DNA of 64,000 bases from positions 372,001 to 436,000 of the forward strand of contig VZSF01000860.1 in the NCBI GenBank assembly GCA_013398295.1, given 5' to 3'. The translations under genes were made by a program, and so were the position numbers. The notes below the pieces were generated by a model. That model did no database searches, was not told the DNA's origin, and worked only from the letters and a program-made list of their open reading frames with translations. The stretch comes from Chionis minor (Eukaryota; Chordata; Aves; Charadriiformes; Chionididae). Shown piece after piece: positions 26,401 through 37,567 of the stretch (within the stretch, counting starts at the first letter, position 1; the number at the start of each line of letters is the position of its first letter).

Positions 26401-28864
26401 TTCTGTTAAAGTGTCATCCAGCTGACATTAGGACTCCACCATGCCAGGGGCTGTCTCACTATATAGTCCCTGAGCTGAGGAACCGTTTGCATTGCTTGCA
26501 AATAAATGCAGGTTTCTAACATGGCAGTGACTAAAGTTTGATGAAAACAGATGCTCTGTGAAAAACTGCCCTTTCCAAGCTCCTAAGAAAACCCTCTTGC
26601 CTTTTTCTTAAAAAAAGGCCAAAAAAACCCCACAAAGTAAAACTGGAAGAAGTTTGACCCGCTCTCAACATAATTGCATATTAGCTGCTTAAATGTATTG
26701 TCTGGGACTGATTCTTAGCTCACCTGCTGAAGTATAAAATGGAATAATTTGCTTTACATGACAAAGGTAAACCAGTCTTTAAAACCATAAAATCAGTGTT
26801 AAACACAGAGTTTCTTGTGCCTTTGATATGATAAAAGAACAAAACTTTTGAGGCTTCTTTCTCTCTAAGTATTCTCTAAGCAGAAAAAAATAGACAATAG
26901 ATGATTCCCCTGAAGCTGTATTTTTTTATTTTAAGATAATATGTAACAATCACAAATCTGTGCGTCTGGGACAACACATCTGTAATTAAGAGCCACTTTT
27001 TACTACTGTGTGCTACTTCAGAAAAGCACATTTCACAGTTGTATGCATAGCACTGAAGTCTAAACCTGCACTCAAAGACCTGCATTCTGTTTTGTCTTTA
27101 TTTACATGCCTGTAAAATGGGCCAGAAGCCTTTGTTTGTCATGATCATGCTGTATTAGCTCAATAACAAAACATTTGAAATAGGTTAGGCCGAGTATTGC
27201 ACTTGTGTCCTTAGAAACACTTGCCACTTCTGTAATAATGTTGAAGTACTATACTTGAAACACTCATTCCCTGCAAACCCTTTCCCTTGTTGCTTTCAAA
27301 TGGGGAATATTGTATTGTCCCTAAAGAAATAGATGTAAATAGAGAAACATATAGAGCTGAAATTATTCTGTTCTTCCTTGCTGATGCATTAATTCCTGAC
27401 AGTAAAAGCCTGTATTACACAAGCGTGAAAAACGTAGGCGCTGCATGAAAGCCCATAATAGATTCAACTTTAAGGAAAAAAGGAAATACGCATGGTAAGA
27501 TTTCTTCCAGGGCTATGGATGTTGCCTAAGTGGCATTTGTGCTTCAGAAAGTTGCAGGGACAAAAGGATAAAAGAACCTTTGCCACAGGCTGCGGCAGGG
27601 TAGAAGATGCACGAAGGAAGATCCTGCAGAGTTCCTGACATACTGTATGTGGGTTACCTGGAGTAATTTATGTCTATGTCCTCAAGCGTGAATTGCTTTC
27701 CAATTCTCCTTTTCTCCCAGGTTGACAGTCATTAGTTGCTGACAATTCCTCTGCTTGTTTAGCTACAGAGTAAGTATGGCCTACAGCGGAAAGGGGAGAA
27801 TCAGTACCGAACATATGAGACACCTTTTCTGCTTTACATACTCTGCACAGGGGAAAAAAGGGTGAGCACATCTGGGCAGCATAACCAGGCATGTCAGAGG
27901 TGTGTGTTTAACACCATCCCTCTGTGGGAATGTGGTCCAGCGGCGTTCCTGTGGAGTGGTCGGGTGGGTGCATTAGACTCTATCCAAATAAAGCCTGGGC
28001 TCCTATTTCAAAAACACATTTAAAAAGTCAATCCATGTACTGCTGCCACTTGTACCTCATGCCAAGGCTGTTGTTTCAAAATCTGCTACAGCACCAGACC
28101 AAACTGTTCCTACATCAGTAACATGTAACCTGACCGTTTTTAGCCAGCTGTTGAACAGTTAGCACATTAATGTAAACTGTTCAATCTACTAACCTGCAGC
28201 ATACACTATGCTATCCACACTGCTCAAGCAGTTGGTGCTACTGAGGTCAATTTATGCATCAGTGAGTGCACGTTCACCAAAATTAAAAGGAGGCCATCCA
28301 TCAGGAGTGCAAGCAGTTAAAGAAAAAGCAGCTGCATGAACAGCGGGGGCTTGTTTTGCTTCAAATTTTTGCCTCAAGAATGATGTCCTGTGCAGATTTC
28401 TTGGTATTTAATACTCACTGAGCTCACACTACCACCTTTCCCTCAGCAGAGGCTCTAGTAGGATCTTTCTTCATTACCCAACTCCTTTTTTCACTACATT
28501 GTGGGAGACAAGTATCTCTAAGAGCTTTATTCCTCTCTGAAATGTGTTAGAAATTAAGTCTCAAAGATTACAGGGTGCATAAAGAGCTAAGGAGCAAAAG
28601 AGGTAGATGCACAAAGGCATGTGAGTGCACAGGCATGCACATATACACATACACACCCCTTCTTGTAATCACCTGGGTCTTGCTTGCCCAAGGAACCTGG
28701 TTAAAATAGTTAGATGCAGCTACAAACTCTTTTGTCTTTGAGGACCAATAGTTTCTATTGGGAAAGGTCAGCAACCTTTGCAGGACTGTGTAGCAAGTCA
28801 TATTTTAATTTTCCAAATCAGAAATAAGGTACATCAACAGATCATCAGAAGCTCCCTGAGTACA
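20451..28864. other. Long unique stretch, no gene recognised
   Basis: More than 8 kb without a recognisable exon, RNA gene or repeat family. All open frames are at most 114 codons, overlap each other and show no domains. Minor items are a T-run (about 25,201-25,214), an A/T-rich simple stretch (about 24,588-24,601) and a perfect 8-bp hairpin at 25,003-25,025. Confidence 0.65.
25003..25025. other. GC-rich perfect hairpin
   Basis: CTTCTCCC at 25,003-25,010 pairs exactly with GGGAGAAG at 25,018-25,025 around a 7-base loop. No transcript or protein-binding role can be inferred from sequence alone. Confidence 0.5.
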
Positions 28865-28981
28865 TTTTGTCAGAGAAGGAAAGGCTGCCAAGAACTTGGT
28901 CTGTGTGTCTTAGTTATGGGTATCAGGAAATGCCTCTAATTGCCTACTACGTATCAGTATGAGTCGAAGAACCAGTAAGCA
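28865..28981 (+). repeat. Source copy of a local 117-bp duplication
   Basis: This segment, starting TTTTGTCAGAGAAG and ending GAACCAGTAAGCA, recurs at 29,645-29,760 in the same orientation, with seven substitutions and one single-base gap by eye. Its flanks here are unique and not CR1, so this is the likely donor. It has no recognised family. Confidence 0.9.
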
Positions 28982-29361
28982 CTGCCTCTGCCAGATGCCT
29001 CTCTAAAGATGCCTTGGTTCCCTGACCTCAGCTGCCCCCATATGCACTATTCAACATCAGCCCTTGTTGACCATAAGATTAAAGAAAAAATTCTTTTCCT
29101 TACTGCAGCACCAGAGCTTCCTATATCAAACAGGGGAAATAACTACACGATTTCAGGATAGGAAGCAATGAAAAAGACTATTACCATTGTTATTACTGTA
29201 TTCAATTTAAATCGCATTAAAATGCCCATGAAAATAAGGCCTCTGACAATTAATTGTACAGGATTTTGTCAAAAGTAAACATAACTAGAAGGGAACAACC
29301 ACAACCCCCAAAAAAAAAGATTTTTCAGTTTCCCCCTCTCTTTACTATTTTCTGGTTAGGG
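28982..29361. other. Unique spacer before CR1
   Basis: Nothing recognisable is seen apart from a short C/A run (about 29,303-29,319). Confidence 0.6.
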
Positions 29362-29957
29362 CTCTGTACAAGAAGGACATGGACTTGTTGGAGCGGTACA
29401 GAGGAGGACCACAAAATGGTCAGAGCGCTGGAGCACTTCTCCCATGAGGAAAGGCCAAGAGAGTTCGGGTTGTTCAGCCTGGAGAAGAGAAGTGTCTGGG
29501 GAGACCTTATTGAGGCCTTTCACTAGTTAAAGGGTGCCTACAGGAAAGAAAGGGCGGGACAAGCTTTAGTAGGACCTGTTGTGATAGGACAAGAGGTTTT
29601 ACACTAAAAGCAGGTAGATTCAGACTAGATATAAAGGTGGGGTTTTTTGTCAGAGAAGAAAGGCTTCCAAGAACTTGGTCTGCGTGTCTTAGTTATGGGT
29701 ATCAGGAAATGCTTCTAATGGCGTACTACGTATCAGTGTGAGTTGAAGAACCAGTAAGCACATGCCTTTAAGGATGGTAAAACACTGGTGCAGATTACCC
29801 AGAGAGGCGGTAGCTTCCCCATCCCTGGAAACATTCAAGGTCAGGTGGGATGAGGCTCTGAGCAACCTGATCTAGTTGAAGATGACCCTGTTCATTGCAG
29901 GGGGGTTGGCCTAGATGACCTTTAAAGGTCCCTTCCAACCCAAACCATTCTATGATT
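29362..29957 (+). mobile_element. CR1 LINE 3' fragment, interrupted by a 116-bp insert
   Basis: The element runs on the plus strand. It starts in the ORF2 C-terminal region: the frame reading MVRALEHFSHEERPREFGLF, then LEKR (about 29,413-29,495), matches the CR1 pattern, then decays. It resumes after the insert with TAAAACACTGGTGCAG, and ends with the conserved GACCTTTAAAGGTCCCTTCC block and the tail CATTCTATGATTCTG. A 116-bp non-CR1 segment sits inside at 29,645-29,760. Only the C-terminal end of ORF2 and the 3' UTR remain, so it is inactive. Confidence 0.93.
29645..29760 (+). repeat. Copy of upstream sequence inserted in the CR1
   Basis: The segment is about 93% identical by eye to 28,865-28,981 and lies 780 bp downstream in the same orientation. 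CR1 sequence on its left stops at GATATAAAGGTGGGG and resumes on the right at about 29,761-29,776. A few CR1 bases seem replaced rather than simply split. A short T-rich match at the left edge may be junction microhomology. It follows the CR1 insertion in time. Confidence 0.85.
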
Positions 29958-30001
29958 CTGTCTTAAGTGTTACTTGTAGTAGCAGTAGTGAAAGGTAGAG
30001 T

Positions 30002-30226
30002 AAGAAAAAGAAAAAGAAAAAGAAAAAGAAAAAGAAAAAGAAAAAGAAAAAGAAAAAGAAAAAGAAAAAGAAAAAGAAAAAGAAAAAGAAAAAGAAAAAG
30101 AAAAAGAAAAAGAAAAAGAAAAAGAAAAAGAAAAAGAAAAAGAAAAAGAAAAAGAAAAAGAAAAAGAAAAAGAAAAAGAAAAAGAAAAAGAAAAAGAAAA
30201 AGAAAAAGAAAAAGAAAAAGAAAAAG
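30002..30226. repeat. (AAAAAG)37 hexamer satellite
   Basis: After a partial unit at 30,002-30,004, 37 units of AAAAAG run without any interruption from 30,005 to 30,226. The long Lys-Arg frame on the plus strand and Leu-Phe frame on the minus strand come entirely from this array and are not genes. It begins about 45 bases after the CR1 tail. A perfect array of this length implies recent expansion, or that its length is uncertain in assembly. Confidence 0.98.
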
Positions 30227-30289
30227 GTTATTTTTAAGAGGACATGTCCCCTTAAGCAATTTGTTTAAAAAAGCTGGGACTTACTCATT

Positions 30290-30314
30290 GGGGGTGGGGG
30301 GTGTGTGTGTGTGT
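30290..30314 (+). repeat. G-runs followed by (TG)n
   Basis: Two G-runs separated by one T lead straight into seven TG dinucleotides. This is a short low-complexity tract that could adopt Z-DNA or a quadruplex. Confidence 0.8.
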
Positions 30315-33300
30315 CAGGAGGAAATGAGTTATCTTAAAAGACATTAAAAATTGCAGAATCAAATTCCAGCTTGGCAAGATTTTTGTCTTTGTGGAAAAGA
30401 CTTAAGGATCAAAGTAATTATCTTTGCTATTGCATTTTAGTTCAGTGTAGAAAGTTTCCACATTAGATATATCCATTTTCTTTGTACGTAATTACGGTCC
30501 ACAATAGCTCTATCTCCAACCAAACCACAGTTTATTTTGAGTGATTTCAGTGTGTACTGAAAAGGAATAAGTTGTCTTTTTGTGCTTTTATTAAGACTAT
30601 AGAGATAAGATGCGCCTTGTTAATAGGGTCTGCTGGGCTGAAATAAGTTTAGTCCTCTATGTTTTTATTTGTTTGTTTATTTGCCGAATTCCATTTTTAT
30701 GCGTTATCTCTCCTCCTTAATTCTGATAGTCCTGTCTCACCAAGATTTTGGAAAGGACACTTGCAGTCCGAGCTGCTGAGCCAGCTGCTACTGAAACAGC
30801 AAATGCTTCTAAATCGGAAAAGAATGCGAAGCATGTCCAGCTTTATTGGTTTTTTTGCTGGTGTTTGATTTCTCTGATTTCTTTATTTTTGGCTTCCCCA
30901 TGCATTAGCGTAATATCGATACCCTTCCCTAAGCATTTGTAACTAGGATTTGATGAGAAGTCATTCATATGAAGAGATAATTTGTGCTGAGCTGAAACGG
31001 GCTCTTACCTGAGTCTCTGTTTTCCTCGAAAGTCCTGAGTTTGCTTTTCTAGGGACATGCCACAGGATCTATGATTTCATGTGGCTGTGGAGATATCAGC
31101 GTTAGCACCCTGCATTTAGTAAATAAAACTTTGTGGGTGGGATTTGGCCTAGCTTTGCTCCCATCAAAGTTTAACTGGAGCACTAGAGATTTTGGTGGAA
31201 GCAAAGCTTAGCTGAGTAGAAAATGTTTCTGAAAATCTCTGTTTAGTAAAAAGTGGTCTGGGAGGGAAATTCTTGATATGAGTTGTGTACATTTTTGTGA
31301 GATATAATCCCAAACATTAGCTGTGTTTGAGCCATATGGAGTAAATGGGTTACCATACTTGTGAGTTATCTCATGCTTCTCTTTTTATCAGTAAATCATC
31401 GCACATTTTGCCTGCCTCTTGTCATGTTTTCCCACTTCGCAGTTGATAGCTTTACCCCCCAGCAGAGGAGGGCTGTAGGACTGGTTACTTTAGTGTGAGT
31501 GAGGCTATGTTTACACTAGAAAGCTTGCTGCCACAAATTTTATCAGCATGCAACAGCTGACTGACATGTGCTCAGAGAAAAACAAATTTGCTGCTTGAGC
31601 TCATACTTTGTGCAGTCTCCTGGCTGGTTGGTACGCTGTGGTCATACAGCACAAACATTCCCCAAACTGCCCTCTGGCATTGTATCCTGCAGGACGTGCT
31701 TTTTTGTGATTTACAAAAAAAGCACAGAGGAGAACTGAGGAAATCAGGGGTGGGTGGGGATGGCTTTCCACATTTTCTTTTCTTCACTAGTTAAATTTCC
31801 CAGTGCCTAGCAACTACTTCTCCCATGCATGGTCATGGGTTCTTCTCATACCTGATGTCTGCATACAGCTATGCTACACAATTCACCTGACTCTGGTGTA
31901 ATTTAAACAACTACTACTGCTGTGACAGAGATAATGAGGTATTTCAAGAAGAGAAAGACGATGGTGCACGTGAGCACCTCGCGGGTGGTAAGGGTGATGG
32001 AGCCTGGAAGATGGAGCAGGACTCAGGAGGATGGGTGGTGGAGAGAGTTTTCCACAGCCCTCCACTGCAGGCCACTAGCCTGTGATGCTTCTGCAGTCTT
32101 GAGACGTAATTTCCTTCTTTTTCTTCCTTTCATTTTTTCAGCCACAGGGTGCCTGTTGTATTGAGTGCACTGTGATTCAGCCTGGTGGTTGTTTCAGAGA
32201 GATGCCAGGAGTGGCTGCTGCATGATCGTACAGTGATAAGACAGGGCTCAAGGCCCACTGCGGCCAGTCCTGGGTGCAGAATATCACGTTTGGTCTGGTC
32301 CACGTCTGTGCTCATGGTCCAAAGCAGATACTGGCCCAGCCAGCTACCCTGATGTGATCCTATGGCTCCTCTCAGAGGGACCAGGTAGTCTTACTCCACT
32401 CTGAATCCAGGGAACATTTTGGTATGCTCTTAGCAGACCAACTTGTCTGCATCTCTCTGAGGCATGCAGTTTTCGTGCTATTTCTTCTTACTATGCATTG
32501 CGGAGTTTTTGGTATAACACAGGTGATGTGGTGACTGGCAGAAAGAAACAAAGAATCATCTGTTGGTTTTCAACAGAAAAGCACCAAGCAGAGTCACCGA
32601 GGAGTGCTGAAGCTGAGGAAAATATCACTTTACCACTATGTCTTAACATGTGCTTAATTGTTGCTTATTTTTGTTACTTTTCTTGTGTAAATAGCTCAAA
32701 TATTTTATAATGTGTTGATCATGTCAAAAGGAAGGAAAAAGCTGGTACAAAACATCTACCAGTTCTCATGCCTTTATGCTGGACTTATCACACATTTTTT
32801 AGTGCGTGCAAAATATATTTAAAAAAGAAACTTAACTTTTTCAGACCAAAGAAGAGCATCTGTGCATACGGGCGTTGCCTGTTACCTGTTCTTGCACCAC
32901 TGAAGAAGTGCAAGTGGCCCATGACGCCAGTTTGTTTATGTGTAGTCATGGTTATGTTTTCTGCCAGCATGCCATGATGAGTATCTCCTGGCAAACGCTG
33001 CTGAGACCAGCTTGAAAAGCAATGACGTTAGAGTGGTCTAGAAATACTGCTCAAGGAGACAGGACTGTTGTTGCTTGCTTGCCACACACAACAGTCAGAA
33101 GTAATTCTTCCCAAAGGAAGTTTAAGTGGTATTCTCTTTGCCATCTTCTGCAACGGCTTGGTCTGTTTGGAGTGGGGAAACTGGTCTTGCACTTACAAGT
33201 CTTTGTTTTTCAGTGCTTGAGTACCAGGACTTTAAAAAAACCAAGACCTCAAGCTGAAATCACTAGCGAGTTTTTCAGGGAACACACTTTTATGTCCTTA

Positions 33301-34266
33301 TGTCACTTATTTCGTTATGCTCAAGGACCTGGATTACTATTTTACTGATTTATGAAATGTATTCCTGGTGTATTTCTGTTTTGCAAAGTTGAAACCCTAC
33401 CAGATGGCTCACTCTGTTGCTGCATAGCTTGGACAGGTTTTTGAAATAAACTAGCTTCACTACATGTTCTTTCCTTTATTTTTCAACTCTACAAATGACT
33501 GCCATTCTTAAAGAGGATGTGAGAGAGAATGGGTTTATGTGCTGTGTATGCAAGATGTTAAAAGTGTAGAATTTTATCTAAGTGTCATCCCTTGTCCTCA
33601 TGTGGTGGCAGGTTTTAGCCCGGTGTTTTTCAAAAGGCCAGAGACGTGCGGCAGTGTCACACCCCCTACACCCTACATCCCACCCCCTATCCTATTCCTC
33701 AGAGACTCTTCCATCCCGTTCACACATTGATAATGCTACTAAGCCTGAAGAGGAAGACACCACTGAAGAGGTGGGACTGCTCCCAAGTCAGAGCAGTTTT
33801 TGGTGATCTCCAGAAGCTGTGTGGATTGTGGTTCTGCTTCGCCAGGGCAGCTCCCCTGGCCGAGTGCTGGCAACGTTTCTCTCCCTCATAGCTGCCGGTG
33901 TCTGTCCTCCTTGCAACATCAGAACTGCTGCCCTTGCTCCTCTGATTGACCTTCAAGGGGAGCTGAAACAGCCCCCTGTCCCCACAGGCTGAGGTGGTCT
34001 TGCATTTACCCAAGAGGATAGAGCTGAAATGGTGCTCTTGTCTTCTGTGGGCCGTTGTCTGTCGGGTCATAGGAATGGGCCACTGGAGAAGAGGTATTTC
34101 CAAAAGACTGGGGAAATACGTGTAGGTATCTGCAGTCCAAGTCTCTGGACTTCTGGATTTAAAAATCCCGATTGGCTTTGTCACCATCATGGATACAAAT
34201 GTTGTATGTGACTGTTTCTTGAGGGATCCTGGGCCACAGTACAGCATCTATTCAGGTTATATTTTT
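30315..34266. other. Unique sequence, no gene recognised
   Basis: No exon is recognised. A minus-strand frame of 175 codons (33,720-34,247) is one of the longest in the window. It has no domain, signal peptide or membrane segment that I can see, and overlapping plus-strand frames are also open, so chance is likely. A C-rich stretch with imperfect CACCCCCTA units lies at 33,659-33,690. Confidence 0.6.
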
Positions 34267-34336
34267 GGCATAGGTTTATGGTTGGACTCGACGATCTTGA
34301 AGGTCTTTTCCAACCCAAGTGATTCTATGATTCTAT
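34267..34336 (+). mobile_element. CR1 3' tail fragment
   Basis: About 70 bases match the CR1 3' end: TAGGTTTATGGTTGGACTCG, then GATCTTGAAGGTC, then CCAACCCAAGTGATTCTATG with a repeated ATTCTATG octamer. The TAGGTTTATGGTTGGACTCG block is also present, reverse-complemented, in the 41.9-kb copy, so these two are probably the same subfamily. It is severely 5'-truncated and noncoding. Confidence 0.9.
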
Positions 34337-37300
34337 ATCGATGACCATGTGTTTTCTGAGACCCTGTGCTGTTCAAGGAAGGAGATGTAATCAGACTTTA
34401 AAAAGAATCAGATTTGCCAGTTTCCTGAAATTTGTCTGTCAGGACCTGTATGCCAGTTGTTAAGATTTTTCACTGTGACTCTGGGCTATAAAAGCAGTTG
34501 TCACTAAGCTAAATGTGTCCAAGAAGAAGGAAAAGCATAATAGTACATTCTGGAAAAATGTGACATGTTCAGCATAGTAAATTTTTATTTTACAATGAGA
34601 AGACACCATGGGTTACAATACTTATTCTTTGGAAAACATAGTTAGATATGGTTGTTTTATCAAGGTTCCCTCATACTTCTCGGGATGCCTGATGTGTCTA
34701 TGTATAAAAACGATAAAAATCTGGTTTTACCTGACCCCACAGAGCTAGCTGCAAGTATGTGAAATAGGTGGTGTTTGCAATGTGACAGCTGATCTTTATT
34801 TTTCTTGCATTTTATATACACTAAAAACAAGGCTCCACTGGTTTATCCGTATAAATATAAATAAATTCCTGATTTTGATATACTTTGAAATCTTTCTTGC
34901 ATCAGCCATTTTTCATGAGGAAAACAAATGTGTAATCCAGGTGTAGTTCAGAAAAAATCAGGATTTATAGCCTGATATAAGTAATGTTACCTTGTACAGA
35001 TGGATACTTCCAGCTGCAGTAAAAATCTCCAATTAACCCTCTACTCAGCTCTTATTTTGAATCTCTGATGTGAAAATAAGAACATAACCTAAAGTGATGT
35101 AAAATTTTAACTTTCCAAAGTGTCTGATTTAGGATTTGCATTAAGTCCCCGAATAAAAGGACCCCTCCCATTTATTTCAGTAGTGTCTGGAGAAGGACTA
35201 CATAATATATGGCTCTTTTCCTGTATTGAAGGAATAATAATAATAATAATAAATTCAGCTTAAATATGCATTCAGGTGTTAGAGGAGGTCACCGTAAATA
35301 TGGCTATTGTTTTTAAAAAGATTTAGACTTGGATGTATGCTGTGGACTTCAGTTCCAATAACAGGCATGCAGAAACCTTCTACCTGAGGATATTATTTAG
35401 CAAATGAATGTTAATAAGAGAAATTTATATTTAAAAAATATTGTGTACTTTACAGATTTGAATGTTCCAGCTCAGGTGCTCTGATGTCCTAAGTAGTTGC
35501 TGACTTATAAAACACCATGTTAAACAATCAAATACCACCTTAATAACTCTGTAATTGTATAGCACATCAGAATCAATGTACTAATCACTGTTAGAAAATC
35601 TAACACTTCCTCTTCAAAATGTTATCCTGATTATTAACATAATCAATATCACATGTAGTTGTAACAACTGACAATAATGAAAGGACATTTAACACTTCTG
35701 GAGCACTGTATGACTTCAGTTCAAGAAGCAAATATTTGTACTGAATCTGAAGTGTTAGTTCTCTCCAATTTAGTTTTGTGTTTTTCAGTTAACTAATTTT
35801 CTATAGCCATCCCCTTTTCTGCCTCCCCACCAAGGTGAGGGGCACAGAGTGAAATTAAACCTGGGGTTTTTTTTTTACCCCTTCTTGTTTTCCAGCACAG
35901 CTTCTGATCAAGTCATTACTCATGCTTCTCTGGATTGCAACATCTGAATTTGAGGATTCACAACAGCAGAATAAGTGTGGCAGGTTAAGTTTTAATTGAA
36001 CTCACGAAGAAAAATCCTTACTCTCTGTATGGCAGTAGGTGGTAACACCCTGTTGCAGCTCTAGTCCCAGCTGGGGAAGGTCTACGCAGACAAACAGAGG
36101 ATGTGCTGTGTTCTAGAGAAGCTCACAGTCATGTCTAGACAGCTCAGATTGAAGGCAATGGCAGCATGTTTCACTTGGATCTAGCCTAAAATGTGTTAAT
36201 GCCCGAGTATTATTTCCCTCACCCCCCCTCCCCATTTAAAAATTACCAAGAAAGACAACATTTTGTTTCCATGCAGATATTAAATTAAAACCATGATTTT
36301 CCTGATGTTGGACTTGCACATTGTAGTCACTGCTTCCTTGAGTGAGATGGTATCTGATATTGCCATGTGAACAGAAGCATAAAATCCTTTCATGGGATTA
36401 AATGGCACATATCTGTAGGTAGCATTATGTTTATTAGATTTTGCTCAGTTAATGCATTTTCCTCTCTCTTTCCTGTTGCTTACTGTGGAGTGGAAAATGT
36501 GCTGATTCAACACCCATTCACGTAATGGTTGTTATATTCCCTCATATTATAATTGGCCAAATAATTAAGTTATGCTTGCTACAGAATTACAACAGGGCAA
36601 AAATTGCCTTAAAATTTAGCATTAAGGATGCAGGAAAATAGCTGTGAAATTAGGTTCCTTTTTCAGTGATACATACCTACCTTCTGCAACACCAAGTCCT
36701 CCAAAATCACACCGTACTTTGAGGACTGGCAGGCAAATTTGAGACTGCAGCTGGTATTTGCTTCAGGACTGCTAAAAGCTGAGGGGAGGTGACAGCCTCA
36801 TGGTGCCAGGGAAGGGGGGCATAGCACGGTGTCTGCCCACAGTCACGGACATGGTTAGACCTCAGTAAATAATAAGTGGTCCTTTCCATATTGAGATCAT
36901 TTGGGGAAGCCTGTGCATCTGAACATTTTGTTATACCAGGGATGGAAATGGATTAGCATGAGGATTTAGAGGACCTGGAATGTTTTCTTTTTCTGTAGCC
37001 CATGTGAAATAAATGCAGTGACCTCAAAAGATGTGAGAACTCCCAAAGTTTGATTTCAGTTTCAAATGTTAGGATGCTACTCTCCAAAATGTCTCTAAAA
37101 CTTTATCTGTGAAAAGAAAGCGTTAAAAAAAATTATAATTGTCAAAGAAGGGACAAAATGAATCACCCATTTCCTCTCCATTTCTGCCACACAATGGGCA
37201 AGCCACGTTTTTTTCAGTATAGGCAGCAAATGTTTTGCTTATTGCCACTGCTGACTGGGTGGAAAAAAGACCTGGATGGTGTGACATTCAACTCTGTGAC

Positions 37301-37470
37301 TGTATCTACCAAATACTTTAGGTTAGACATGCTACATAATAATTCACAGTCTTGTATCGCTGTGTTCCTTGAAAATAATTCAAGCCTTGTACTGAGTCTA
37401 ACAGCTGTAATAACGGAGTCCCTTCAAACAGCTCAATTGAAGATGATGACCATGATTAAGTGAATGCAAC
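34337..37470. other. AT-rich unique sequence, no gene recognised
   Basis: No open frame longer than about 60 codons exists over most of this stretch, and no repeat family is recognised. A TAA microsatellite of about seven units sits at 35,233-35,253. The block 36,240-36,660 is AT-rich, free of simple repeats and rich in TAAT/ATTA-type motifs. It is a reasonable candidate for conserved noncoding sequence, but only by appearance. Confidence 0.6.
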
Positions 37471-37567
37471 AGAAGAGATGAAGCGACTTACCAAAGATAG
37501 TAACATCAGCTATAGACATCAGGTCTCCTGGCTCCCAGACGCCAGCACTACTTACCAGACATCATGC
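37471..37567. mobile_element. Possible ancient L2/MIR-type relic
   Basis: The block AAGCGACTTACCAAAGATAG is followed by ACATCAGGTCTCCTGGCTCC, then CCAGCACTACTTACCAGACA. This recalls the 3' part shared by old L2/MIR-type elements, which reads like 'gacttgcccaaggtcac', then 'aggtctcctgactccc', then 'gtgctctaaccactagac'. The resemblance comes from memory of the families, without an alignment. The relic is short and worn, and its ends are uncertain. Confidence 0.4.

Noticed and set aside
30002..30226. CRISPR-like array
   Set aside because: The units are contiguous hexamers with no spacers; the window is vertebrate DNA.
29967..30347. Lys-Arg repeat protein (plus) and Leu-Phe repeat protein (minus)
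   Set aside because: Both are translations of the AAAAAG hexamer array; no independent coding sequence surrounds it.
33659..33690. Telomere-like repeat
   Set aside because: The CACCCCCTA/CCCTACA units are irregular and do not match CCCTAA.
33720..34247. 175-codon minus-strand gene
   Set aside because: No domain or start context, other frames are open on the opposite strand, and frames of this length are expected by chance in 64 kb.
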